This document shows, one piece after another, positions 26,699-35,904 of a DNA stretch of 35,904 nucleotides. The stretch is taken from the NCBI GenBank assembly GCA_026984455.1, contig JALSSC010000068.1, forward strand, positions 1-35,904, given 5' to 3'. Both the position numbers and the translations under genes were made by a program. How positions within the stretch are numbered: the first letter of the stretch is position 1; the number at the start of each line of letters is the position of its first letter. This DNA is from Chromatiaceae bacterium (GTDB lineage: Bacteria; Pseudomonadota; Gammaproteobacteria; Chromatiales; Chromatiaceae). The notes beneath the pieces were generated by a model. The model was not told the origin of the DNA. It worked only from the letters and a program-made list of their open reading frames with translations, and searched no databases.

Positions 26699-27590
26699 GA
26701 GTAGGGACTCCGGCAGTGGGATCGGCAGGTATTCCAGGCAGCGACTGAGGGCCCTGCGGCATACTGGGAATGCCTTGAGGGGCCTGCGGCATACCGGGCA
26801 TGGCCTGATGAAGACTCTGTGGCATGCCAGGAATCGCCTGGGGGCTCTGGGGCATGCCGGGAATGCCTCGAGGAGGCTGCGGCATCCCGGGCATGGCCTG
26901 ATGAAGACTCTGCGGCATGCCAGGAATGACCTGGGGGCTCTGGGGCATACCGGGCATGGGTGCCGGCTGGTGGCCCGTGGCCGCGGGTTTGGCCTCGGCG
27001 GGGGCCTCCTCCCCAGGCGGCGGCGTCAGGAGGACCATATGGCGGATGACCGGTGGTTCGATCGGGACGTTGCGCATGCCGCCTGGACGGGCGGTGGTGG
27101 TGAGCTTGCCGATCCGGGCCACCGTGTCCATGCCTTCGACGACCTTACCGAACACGGCATAGCCCCAGCCACGGCGGGTCTTGTCCTTGAAATCCAGGAA
27201 GCCGTTGTCCGCCAGGTTGATGAAGAACTGGGCGGTGGCCGAATCGGGCTGGCTGGTGCGGGCCATGGCGATGGTGCCACGCGCATTGCTCAGGCCGTTG
27301 TCGGCCTCGTTGTGGATGGGCTCGTGGGTAGGCTTGCGTTCCAGCTTCCCTTCCTTCAGGGAGAAGCCGCCGCCCTGGATCATGAATCCGTCGATGACGC
27401 GGTGGAACACCGTACCGTCATAGAAGCCCTCGCTCACGTAGCGAAGGAAATTCTCCACCGTCTTCGGGGCCTTGTCCGGATAGAGTTCCAAGACGAAGTC
27501 ACCGGCGCTGGTCTCCACCTTTACCCGGGGATTGGCGGCGAGCAGGGTGCCTGACACCAACAGCAGGCCCACGAGAAGCAACTTGCGCAT
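26691..27590 (-). CDS. ppiA: Secreted cyclophilin with proline/methionine repeat tail
   Basis: From the ATG at 27590 (GGAGGAGA upstream) the protein has 299 residues. Residues 1-19 are a signal peptide ([19 protein letters not shown]). Residues 20-190 form a complete cyclophilin with [31 protein letters not shown] and [15 protein letters not shown], so it is a periplasmic peptidyl-prolyl isomerase. Unusually, it continues through a Pro/Ala linker into a tail (about 212-289) of PGMPQ repeats, including two adjacent 31-residue units. E. coli PpiA (190 residues) has no such tail. The ORF stays open upstream of the ATG, but that part lacks motifs. First gene of the ppiA-ppiB-lpxH-xthA operon. Confidence 0.93.
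   Translation of the reverse strand: MRKLLLVGLLLVSGTLLAANPRVKVETSAGDFVLELYPDKAPKTVENFLRYVSEGFYDGTVFHRVIDGFMIQGGGFSLKEGKLERKPTHEPIHNEADNGLSNARGTIAMARTSQPDSATAQFFINLADNGFLDFKDKTRRGWGYAVFGKVVEGMDTVARIGKLTTTARPGGMRNVPIEPPVIRHMVLLTPPPGEEAPAEAKPAATGHQPAPMPGMPQSPQVIPGMPQSLHQAMPGMPQPPRGIPGMPQSPQAIPGMPQSLHQAMPGMPQAPQGIPSMPQGPQSLPGIPADPTAGVPTHD
26726..26957 (-). repeat. PGMPQ-coding tandem repeats
   Basis: The 3' part of ppiA encodes seven PGMPQ-like pentapeptides spaced 10-11 residues apart. At a larger scale a 93-base unit ([19 protein letters not shown]...) is duplicated in tandem with few differences, indicating recent expansion. Composition is Pro, Met, Gln and Gly with no cysteine or charge. Confidence 0.88.
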
Positions 27591-28061
27591 GAGGTCTCCT
27601 CCATTTTCAGTAGGCCATGATGATACCGGTCGGAAGGCTCTCACCACAAACGCATTTACAGCGGTCGCATAGGGTTTTCCTCTGGTTGCCGCGGCCCTTC
27701 GTGGGAATCCATGCGCGCTACGCAACGCTTGCGTTTCCGTATGCGCTTCAAATTCGGATCGCGGAAACGAGAGCCTCCATCCATAGGGGGCCAAAGGACG
27801 AGTGTGGCCCGGCAAGCCCGTCGGCCAGGATGTTGAAGGTGTCCTGCCCTGGACCCTTGCAACCACGGAACCGGAAGATCCGATTTCCCGATTCCTTCGG
27901 TTTCAACGGCAGACGGCCGTCGAACGCGGCGGTTTCTCCATGTGCCGCGCACAGGTCGTCGCAAAATTTCGTTGTTCAATGGCCGGCGATTCCAAGGGGT
28001 GGAAGCCCGCTACGCCAAGGTGGGCCAGCCACCGAGTAGAGAAACCGGGGCCCTGGGATCT
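27591..28061. other. Gene-free stretch between copA and ppiA
   Basis: These 471 bases separate the copper cassette (which ends at 28062) from ppiA. Open frames exist on both strands but none has a recognised motif, good start context or the base composition of neighbouring genes. The part next to 27590 must contain the ppiA promoter and its ribosome-binding site GGAGGAG. I see no clean terminator for copA. Confidence 0.6.
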
Positions 28062-30287
28062 TCAGTCCAGTGCCATCCGCCGCAGTCTCAGGGCATTGCT
28101 CACCACGGTCACCGAACTCAGGCTCATGGCGGCGGCGGCCACGACCGGATTCAGGAGCAGGCCGGTGAAGGGGTAGAGGACCCCGGCCGCGATGGGCAGG
28201 CCGAGGCTGTTGTAGACGAAGGCGCCGAACAGGTTCTCCTTGATGTTGCGCAGGGTGGCGCGCGACAGGGCGATGGCGTCGGCCACACCGTGCAGGGAGC
28301 CGCGCATGAGGACGATGTCGGCCGATTCCAGGGCCACGTCGGCGCCGCCGCCGATGGCGATGCCCACGTCGGCGCGGGCCAGGGCCGGGGCGTCGTTGAT
28401 GCCGTCACCCACCATGGCCACGATCTCGCCCCGTTCCTGGCGGGCGGCCACCTGCTCGGCCTTGTGTCCGGGCAGGACCCCGGCGATCACTTCCTCGATC
28501 CCCAGTTCACGGGCCACCGCCCGGGCGGTGAGGGGGGTGTCGCCGGTGATCATCACCAGGCGCAATCCCAGGCGGCGCAGGCGTTCCAGGGCCGCTGGGG
28601 TGTCGTCCTTGATGGGGTCGGAGACCGCCAGGAGGCCGATGGGACCGGTCTCGTCCACCAGGAACATGGGGGTGCGTCCTGTGCCGGCCAGGGCCTCGGC
28701 CTGGTCCTCCAGTTCCCCGGGTGCGACGCCCGCCTGGGCCAGCAGGGCGGCGTTGCCCAACCACAGGCGGCGACCCTCCGGGGTCTCGCCGGCAACCCCG
28801 CGACCGGGCACGGCGCTGAAGCCGCGGACCTCCGCCGGCGTCACGCCCGCCTCCGCGGCGCCACTCAGTACGGCGGCCGCCAGGGGGTGTTCGGAGCCCC
28901 GCTCCAGGCCCGCGGCCAGCGCCAGGACCTCGTCCCGGCCGTACCCTGGCGCCGCCAGGGTCTCAGTGAGACGCGGCCGGCCCTCGGTGAGGGTGCCGGT
29001 CTTGTCCAGGACCAGGGTGGTGAGGCGGCTCGCCTGTTGCAGGGCCTCGCCGTTGCGGATCAGGATGCCCAGTCCGGCGGCGCGGCCCACGCCCACCATG
29101 ATGGAGATGGGGGTGGCCAGGCCCAGGGCGCAGGGGCAGGCGATGACCAGGACGGTCATGGCCACGACGATGGCATAGCTCAGTTGCGGTGGCGGTCCCA
29201 GCAGGTACCAGACGGCGAAGGCGAGCAGGGCGATGCTCACCACCACGGGCACGAATACCGCCGCCACCCGGTCCACCAGGCGGCCGATGGCGGGCTTGGC
29301 GGCCTGGGCGCGGCGCACCTGTTCGATGATGTGGGCCAGGGCGGTGTCACCGCCGATGCGGGTGGCGCGCATGAGGAAGCCGCCCGAGGTATTGAGGGTG
29401 CCGCCGTAGACCTTGCTCCCCGGCGTCTTGTGCACCGCCATGGGTTCGCCGGTGAGCATGGATTCGTCCACGTAGGACTCTCCCTCGAAGACCTCGCCGT
29501 CCACCGGGATGCGTTCGCCGGGACGGATGCGCAGGGTCTCGTCCAGGCCCACCTCGGCCACTGCGATCTCCTCTTCGCGGCCGTTGCGGATCACCCGGGC
29601 GCGGGCCGGTTGCAGGCCCACCAGGCGTTTGATGGCCTCGGAGGTGCGCCCGCGGGCACGCATCTCCAGGGCGCTGCCCAGGGATACCAGGGCGACGATG
29701 ATGACCGCGGCCTCGAAGTAGGCGTGCCGGGCGAGGCTCGGGACCTGCTCGGGGAAGAGGGTCACGGCGGTGGAATAGATCCAGGCGGCCCCCGTACCCA
29801 GGGCGACCAGCAGGTCCATGTTGCCGCGCCCGGCGCGCAGGGCCTTCCAGGCGCCCACGAAGAAGTGCCGGCCGGCGGTGGCCAGGACGGCCAGGGTCAG
29901 CAGGGAGATGCCGAGCCAGAGGCCCTGAGCGCGATCCACCGCCGGCAGCCAGCCCCCCAGGCCGGTCACGAACAGGGTCGCGCCCACCAGGCCGGCGCCG
30001 AGGGCGCGGCGCAGCATCAGGCGGTAGGCCCCCAATTCGGCGGCCTCCTTGTCCAGTTCGTCCTTCAGGTCCTTGAGTTGGGCGGCGTCGTAACCGGCGG
30101 CCCGGACCGCGGCGATCAGGGCCGCGGGATCGGCCGCGCCGCGCACCGTGGCGGTGCGTTCACCCAGGTTCACCATCGCCTCCTCCACGCCGGTCACCTG
30201 CCGCAGGGCCTCTTCCACGGCGGCCACGCAACCGGCGCAGGCCATGCCGCCGATGGACAGGCGGATCTCGGGAGGTCGGGCGCTCAT
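28062..30287 (-). CDS. copA: Copper-exporting P-type ATPase
   Basis: A P1B-type ATPase of 741 residues that should export Cu(I) from the cytoplasm. An N-terminal heavy-metal-associated domain has Cys17 and Cys20 (GGMACAGC). The core shows the transmembrane metal site C384-P385-C386 ([13 protein letters not shown]), phosphorylated Asp428 in [14 protein letters not shown] in the actuator domain ([10 protein letters not shown]), the SEHPLA histidine motif and [12 protein letters not shown]. The final TM pair includes [15 protein letters not shown] and [15 protein letters not shown], typical of copper exporters. Its ATG overlaps the stop of the TlpA-like gene by four bases; the frame is open further upstream, but that part is antisense-like shadow of tlpA. 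Last gene of a five-gene copper cassette. Confidence 0.96.
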   Translation of the reverse strand: MSARPPEIRLSIGGMACAGCVAAVEEALRQVTGVEEAMVNLGERTATVRGAADPAALIAAVRAAGYDAAQLKDLKDELDKEAAELGAYRLMLRRALGAGLVGATLFVTGLGGWLPAVDRAQGLWLGISLLTLAVLATAGRHFFVGAWKALRAGRGNMDLLVALGTGAAWIYSTAVTLFPEQVPSLARHAYFEAAVIIVALVSLGSALEMRARGRTSEAIKRLVGLQPARARVIRNGREEEIAVAEVGLDETLRIRPGERIPVDGEVFEGESYVDESMLTGEPMAVHKTPGSKVYGGTLNTSGGFLMRATRIGGDTALAHIIEQVRRAQAAKPAIGRLVDRVAAVFVPVVVSIALLAFAVWYLLGPPPQLSYAIVVAMTVLVIACPCALGLATPISIMVGVGRAAGLGILIRNGEALQQASRLTTLVLDKTGTLTEGRPRLTETLAAPGYGRDEVLALAAGLERGSEHPLAAAVLSGAAEAGVTPAEVRGFSAVPGRGVAGETPEGRRLWLGNAALLAQAGVAPGELEDQAEALAGTGRTPMFLVDETGPIGLLAVSDPIKDDTPAALERLRRLGLRLVMITGDTPLTARAVARELGIEEVIAGVLPGHKAEQVAARQERGEIVAMVGDGINDAPALARADVGIAIGGGADVALESADIVLMRGSLHGVADAIALSRATLRNIKENLFGAFVYNSLGLPIAAGVLYPFTGLLLNPVVAAAAMSLSSVTVVSNALRLRRMALD

Positions 30288-30796
30288 GGTTTCTTCAGAT
30301 GACGCATGAGGTCGAGGAAGAATGCGTCGTCCCAGGCGCGCCCGCCGATGGCCCGGTAGGCGATACGCCCCTGGGGGTCGATGATGAAGGTGGTGGGCAG
30401 GCCGCGCACCGGCCAGCGTTCGATGGTGCGGGAGTCCTGATCCAGGAGCAGGGGGAAATCCACCGGATACTCGCCGAGGAAGCTGAAGACCCGCTCCTCG
30501 TCCTCCCCCACGTTCACCGCCAGGAACTGGATGCCTTCCTTCTTCAAGACTTCCCAGGCGCGCTGCATGGAGGGCATCTCCTTGCGGCAGGGCGGGCACC
30601 AGGTGGCCCAGAAGTTCACCAGCAACACGTGCCCATGGTAGTCGGAGAGGCGATATCGTTGGTCGTTCAGGTCCTTGAGTTCCAGCGGTGGCGCCGGCGG
30701 GCGGTCGGGCAGGGGGGTGATGCCGTGGCCGGCCCAGGTGAACGCCGGCAAGAGGAGGACCAGGGAAAAGGGGATCAAGGCGCGATGGGGATACAT
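30284..30796 (-). CDS. TlpA-like periplasmic thioredoxin
   Basis: The 170-residue protein has a signal peptide ([22 protein letters not shown]) and a thioredoxin-fold domain with the active site Cys67-Pro-Pro-Cys70 in [16 protein letters not shown] and the cis-Pro loop [15 protein letters not shown]. TlpA/ResA-type proteins reduce cysteine pairs in periplasmic targets such as copper chaperones, cytochrome c apoproteins or CcoG/Sco-type proteins. It overlaps both neighbours (22 bases with the upstream gene, four with copA), so it is tightly coupled to the copper genes. Confidence 0.93.
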   Translation of the reverse strand: MYPHRALIPFSLVLLLPAFTWAGHGITPLPDRPPAPPLELKDLNDQRYRLSDYHGHVLLVNFWATWCPPCRKEMPSMQRAWEVLKKEGIQFLAVNVGEDEERVFSFLGEYPVDFPLLLDQDSRTIERWPVRGLPTTFIIDPQGRIAYRAIGGRAWDDAFFLDLMRHLKKP

Positions 30797-31341
30797 TGCA
30801 TGTCTCGGATGGTGGCTTCGCGGTCCTCGCCGCCCTGGCGCCAGTGGAGGCGCAGAGCGAAGCGGGTACCGGGCGGCCGGTCGAACAGGGTCAGGCCCCA
30901 ATTGTAGTCGCCCGGGGCGAAGACCTGGCGGGTGGGGAAGGTGGCCCAGCGAAAGGCGATGCGCGCGGCCTTGGGGGCGCCCTGGCCTTTCAGCCAGGGC
31001 AGCCAGGCCTCTTTTAGATGCGGGGGGCGGCCGTCGTCGAGCCGCCACCGGTGTTGATCCAGAGCGAGAGGGCGGTCGCCCCGGTTGCGGGCCACGGTCT
31101 GGAACACGCAGGCGCGGGCCAGCCGGTCCTGGATGGGTCTGCTGAAGCCCCGGGCCTCGAAGAAGGCGCGTACCCGGTCCGGTTCGATCTGGCGCAGCTC
31201 CAGGTGCAGGCCCTCCTGATCCAGGAGCCAACCACGGACCTTGCGCTGAGGGTCCCAGTCGGTGCGCACTCCGGCGGTGGCGAGGTTCGGCAGGGCCAGT
31301 ATCAAGATGAGGCGCGCAAGCAGGGAAACGGGGGCGATCAT
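30775..31341 (-). CDS. Hypothetical secreted protein in copper cassette
   Basis: I do not recognise the family. The 188-residue product has a signal peptide ([23 protein letters not shown]). The mature part holds exactly two cysteines (RACVFQ and the near-terminal DMQCIPIAP) and alternates strands with aromatic segments: [22 protein letters not shown], then [42 protein letters not shown] and a strand-rich end with LRLHWRQGG. This suggests a beta-rich periplasmic protein whose two cysteines could form a disulfide. Its 3' end overlaps the TlpA-like gene by 22 bases, making a redox relationship with that thioredoxin plausible. It begins 33 bases after the CopZ-like gene. Confidence 0.75.
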   Translation of the reverse strand: MIAPVSLLARLILILALPNLATAGVRTDWDPQRKVRGWLLDQEGLHLELRQIEPDRVRAFFEARGFSRPIQDRLARACVFQTVARNRGDRPLALDQHRWRLDDGRPPHLKEAWLPWLKGQGAPKAARIAFRWATFPTRQVFAPGDYNWGLTLFDRPPGTRFALRLHWRQGGEDREATIRDMQCIPIAP

Positions 31342-31374
31342 GGTGGGCGGAGCGGGCCGTTGGCGGGGCCCCGA

Positions 31375-31575
31375 TCAGGCCGCCACCTCTGCCCTGTATC
31401 CCGCCTGCACCACCGCGGCCACCAGGGCGGCGGGATCGGCGTCGCCCTCCACCCGCGCGCTGCCGGCGTCCAGATCCACGCTCACCGTGCGTACCCCGGG
31501 GACGGCCTCCAGGGCCTGTTTCACACTGGCCACGCAGTGGCCGCATCTCATGCCTTCGATCTTCAGTTCGGTCAT
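31375..31575 (-). CDS. copZ: CopZ-like copper chaperone (HMA domain)
   Basis: This 66-residue protein is a single heavy-metal-associated domain with the Cu(I) site GMRCGHCVASV (CxxC). It should deliver copper to the CopA N-terminal domain, which has a very similar GMACAGC motif, in the cytoplasm. Its ATG overlaps the OsmC stop by four bases. The name is by family and context; mercury or another soft metal cannot be excluded. Confidence 0.9.
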   Translation of the reverse strand: MTELKIEGMRCGHCVASVKQALEAVPGVRTVSVDLDAGSARVEGDADPAALVAAVVQAGYRAEVAA

Positions 31576-32051
31576 GGGCTTTCTCCGCTGTCTTCGGATG
31601 GTTTGAGGAGAGTACCGGCCGCATCGCGTACCCGCACCTCGATGGGGACGCCCTGACGCACGCTGGCGCTCAGCACACAGAAGTCCTCGAACAGGTCCAG
31701 GCAGCGGGCCAGCTTGGGTGATTCGCCCAGAGGGCCGCCCAGTCGCAGCTCCACGCTCAATCCCTGGACGCGCAAACGGCCCTGGGCGTTGCGCCCCAGC
31801 CGGCCCTGGACCTCGGCCCGCACCGCGCCCGGCGGCGCCTCCTGCTTGGCGAGGCAGAACAGGAGGCTGGCGGAGAGGCAGTTGCCCACCGCCGCGCCCA
31901 GCAGGCGGGCGGCGTTGGGACCGGTCTCGTGGCCCAGGGGCGCGGGTTCGTCCAGGACCAGGTCGGGGACGCCGTCCCAGTCGAAATGGACCTCGAATTG
32001 GTAACCCCGGGTCTGCTCCAGGGTCAGGGTAAATGAATGCTCGGCGCTCAT
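31572..32051 (-). CDS. OsmC-family protein
   Basis: The 159-residue protein fits the OsmC/Ohr family of thiol-dependent peroxide-reducing proteins. The helix AAVGNCLSASLLFCLAK carries Cys58 (likely peroxidatic), and Cys125 in FEDFCVLSASVRQG is placed as the resolving cysteine; Cys66 and Cys117 are extra. The ending VPIEVRVRDAAG is typical. Members vary in substrate, so the role is uncertain. It is the first gene of the copper cassette and couples to copZ, which suggests a role in thiol or peroxide stress caused by copper. Confidence 0.88.
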   Translation of the reverse strand: MSAEHSFTLTLEQTRGYQFEVHFDWDGVPDLVLDEPAPLGHETGPNAARLLGAAVGNCLSASLLFCLAKQEAPPGAVRAEVQGRLGRNAQGRLRVQGLSVELRLGGPLGESPKLARCLDLFEDFCVLSASVRQGVPIEVRVRDAAGTLLKPSEDSGESP

Positions 32052-32162
32052 TTGACCTCCAGCGGTGTTGCGCGCGATCCGTCCACTCGCTTGGGAAGCG
32101 TTGGAGAAAGCATAGCAGGCGCGGACCTTGGGGGCCCGTCGCAGGGGCTTTCCGGTGGCCCC

Positions 32163-33857
<1,695 letters not shown>

Positions 33858-33973
33858 TCAGTCACTTCAGAGGACAGGGGGACGAATGTCCTGCCATGAG
33901 ATTTGCCGTGCAGCACCCCCCTCTCCCCTTCCATCTTCCAGCGACATCAATCTATTGAGGAGGCCGCCATCCC

Positions 33974-35863
33974 ATGACTGTCGAAGCCCACAAGGAGACC
34001 CTCGAATTTCAGGCCGAGGTCAGCCAGGTCCTGGACTTGGTGATTCGTTCCCTTTATTCGAACAAGGAGATCTTTCTGCGTGAACTGATCTCCAATGCCT
34101 CGGACGCCATCGAAAAGCTCCGATTCGAGGCCCTGACGGACGATGCCTTGTACGAGGGCGATCCCAACCTGCGCATCCGCGTCTCGGTGGACGCGGATGC
34201 CGGTACCCTGCGGGTCGCGGACAACGGCGTGGGCATGAGCCGCCAGGAGATCACCGAGACCATCGGCAGCATCGCCAGTTCGGGGACCCGCAAGTTCCTG
34301 GAGCAGCTGAGTGGTGATCAGGCCAAGGATGCCCAACTCATCGGTCAGTTCGGAGTGGGTTTCTATTCCTCCTTCATCGTTGCCGACCGGGTGATGGTGG
34401 AGACCCGCCGCGCCGGTCTGGGGGCCGAGCACGGGGTGCGTTGGGAATCGGACGGGCGCGGCAGTTACAGCATCGAGACCATCGACCGGCCCGCGCGCGG
34501 TACCGAGGTCATCCTGCATCTGAAGGAGGACGAGAAGGAGTTTCTGGAACCCTGGCGCCTCAAGGGCATCATCGCCAAGTTCTCCGAGCATCTGGCCATT
34601 CCCATCGAGATGCCCAAGGAGGGCAAGAAGGATGAATGGGAACAGGTCAACAAAGGCGTCGCCCTGTGGATGCGGCCCAAGAACGAGATCACCGATGAGG
34701 AATACAAAGACTTCTACAAGCAGGTCTCCCACGACTTCAGTGAGCCCCTGGCGTGGGTACACAACCGGGTGGAGGGCACCAACGAATACACCTCCCTGCT
34801 CTACATCCCCTCCCAGGCCCCCTGGGACCTCTGGGACCGGGAGCAGAAGCACGGCGTCAAACTGTATGTCAGGCGGGTCTTCGTCATGGACGAGGCCGAC
34901 AAACTCATGCCCCACTACCTGCGCTTCGTGAAGGGCCTGGTGGATTCCGACGACCTGCCCCTCAACGTATCGCGCGAACTCCTGCAACACAACCGCAAGA
35001 TCGACGCCATTCGCGGCGCCAACGTCAAGCGAATCCTGGGGTTACTCGAAAAGATGGCCAAGGACGAGCCCGAGAAATACCAGACCTTCTGGAAGGCCTT
35101 CGGGGTGGTGATGAAGGAAGGCCCCGCCGAGGACTTCGCGAACCGTGAGCGCATCGCCGGTCTGCTCCGGTTCGCCTCCACCCGGGACGACGCTGCCGGC
35201 CCGACCGTCTCCCTGGACGACTACATCGAACGCATGGTGGAGGGCCAGGACAAGATCTACTATCTGACCGCCGAGAACCTCACCACCGCCCGCCACAGTC
35301 CGCATCTGGAGGTCTTCCGCAAGAAGGGCGTGGAGGTGCTGTTGCTCACCGACCGCATCGACGAGTGGCTCATGAGCCATCTCACCGAATACAAGGGGAA
35401 GACCTTCCAGGCGGCGAACAAGGGTGACCTGGACCTGGGCAAACTGGAGGACGAGGCGGAGAAGAAGGAAGAAGAAGAGACCGCCGCCGCCCACAAGGAA
35501 TTGGTGGAACGGATGCAGAAGCTCCTCGGTGAGCGGGTCAAGGGGGTACGGGTCAGCCATCGCCTCACCGAGTCGCCGGCCTGTCTGGTGGTGGACGCCC
35601 AGGAGATGAGCCCGCACATGGCCCAGTTGCTCAAGACCATGGGCCAGGAGGCGCCCGAGGTGAAGCCCTGGTTGGAGATCAATCCGCAACACCCCCTGGT
35701 GCAGCGTCTCGAAGGCGAGGCCGGCGAACGCTTCGACGATCTGGGGCGGATCCTGTTCGAGCAGGCCGCCCTGGCGGAGGGGCGCCAGCTCGAAGACCCG
35801 GCCGACTTCGTGCACCGCCTCAACGATCTCCTGTTGCGTATGGAGGGTGGCAAGGGCGAGTGA
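33974..35863 (+). CDS. htpG: Molecular chaperone HtpG (Hsp90)
   Basis: HtpG is the cytosolic bacterial Hsp90, an ATP-dependent dimeric chaperone. The 629-residue product has the GHKL ATP site ([28 protein letters not shown], and [15 protein letters not shown]), the middle-domain segments [15 protein letters not shown] and [16 protein letters not shown] with [16 protein letters not shown] holding the catalytic arginine, and a C-terminal dimerisation region. Residues near 490-500 are a charged KKEEEET stretch. GAGGAGG precedes the ATG by about 10 bases. No clear sigma-32 promoter is visible in the 176-base gap to pgm. Confidence 0.97.
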   Translation: MTVEAHKETLEFQAEVSQVLDLVIRSLYSNKEIFLRELISNASDAIEKLRFEALTDDALYEGDPNLRIRVSVDADAGTLRVADNGVGMSRQEITETIGSIASSGTRKFLEQLSGDQAKDAQLIGQFGVGFYSSFIVADRVMVETRRAGLGAEHGVRWESDGRGSYSIETIDRPARGTEVILHLKEDEKEFLEPWRLKGIIAKFSEHLAIPIEMPKEGKKDEWEQVNKGVALWMRPKNEITDEEYKDFYKQVSHDFSEPLAWVHNRVEGTNEYTSLLYIPSQAPWDLWDREQKHGVKLYVRRVFVMDEADKLMPHYLRFVKGLVDSDDLPLNVSRELLQHNRKIDAIRGANVKRILGLLEKMAKDEPEKYQTFWKAFGVVMKEGPAEDFANRERIAGLLRFASTRDDAAGPTVSLDDYIERMVEGQDKIYYLTAENLTTARHSPHLEVFRKKGVEVLLLTDRIDEWLMSHLTEYKGKTFQAANKGDLDLGKLEDEAEKKEEEETAAAHKELVERMQKLLGERVKGVRVSHRLTESPACLVVDAQEMSPHMAQLLKTMGQEAPEVKPWLEINPQHPLVQRLEGEAGERFDDLGRILFEQAALAEGRQLEDPADFVHRLNDLLLRMEGGKGE

Positions 35864-35904
35864 GGTCCGTGATCGCCGGCGGGGCCTGCGCGGTCACGCC
35901 GGCG

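Noticed and set aside
27617..28039. Opposing 140- and 107-codon frames in the copA-ppiA gap.
   Set aside because: They overlap each other on opposite strands, lack good starts and show no domain; composition is unlike neighbouring genes.
27942..30302. A 786-codon plus-strand open frame opposite copA.
   Set aside because: Antisense shadow of a certain P-type ATPase gene, without family motifs.
35864..35904. Terminator after htpG with GCCGGC-type arms.
   Set aside because: The window ends inside the possible stem, so neither the full structure nor a U-run can be seen.

Overview
The window reads as chromosomal DNA of a GC-rich gammaproteobacterium, most like the Chromatiales/Ectothiorhodospiraceae group. 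This is inferred from a GyrB of about 800 residues, the ribH-nusB-thiL-pgpA order, ppiB next to lpxH (lipid A synthesis), a short unimodular QueF and strong GC bias. No rRNA or marker in the window fixes the genus. Almost every gene is intact; no transposase, integrase or CRISPR array is visible.

Layout. 1-2556: gyrB behind a TATAAT box. 2712-4266: a small AT-richer accessory patch with a secreted DUF302 protein and a tight pair, an S24/LexA-fold protein lacking both catalytic residues plus a membrane-anchored coiled-coil (DUF1640-like) protein containing 54-bp tandem repeats. 4385-8615: an RND efflux adaptor and pump. 8715-9248: an unknown secreted protein. 9403-11741: translationally coupled ribH-nusB-thiL-pgpA. 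11909-12298: queF. 12299-13023: a gene-free stretch packed with inverted-repeat elements.

13024-23539 is a complete nitrate assimilation locus. On the minus strand nirB, nirD, nasA and a fused DmsB-DmsC-like iron-sulfur/membrane-anchor protein form one operon. On the plus strand lie a NarK-type nitrate transporter and a PP2C phosphatase-Ser/Thr kinase fusion with a C-terminal membrane anchor. The shared 297-bp intergenic region carries a consensus-perfect sigma-54 promoter facing nirB and a near-perfect one facing narK, with two NtrC-like half-palindromes between them. Together they predict nitrogen-limitation control of nitrate uptake, reduction to nitrite (apparently with quinol as donor) and NADH-dependent reduction to ammonium.

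23803-27590 (minus) is a compact operon: periplasmic cyclophilin with a PGMPQ-repeat tail, cytoplasmic cyclophilin ppiB, lpxH, xthA, a Mut7-C RNase-fold gene and a terminal tRNA-Pro(GGG) with an intrinsic terminator. 28062-32051 (minus) is a copper-handling cassette: OsmC, CopZ-like, an unknown secreted two-cysteine protein, a TlpA-like thioredoxin and the copper P-type ATPase. 32163-35863 holds divergent pgm and htpG.

The most novel items are a dispersed repeat family (about 130 bp, at least four copies, one with terminal inverted repeats like a MITE), the pseudo-protease/coiled-coil pair, the quinol-linked assimilatory nitrate reductase architecture, and the uncharacterised protein in the copper cassette. 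Functions are assigned from recognised family motifs; no database search was run.
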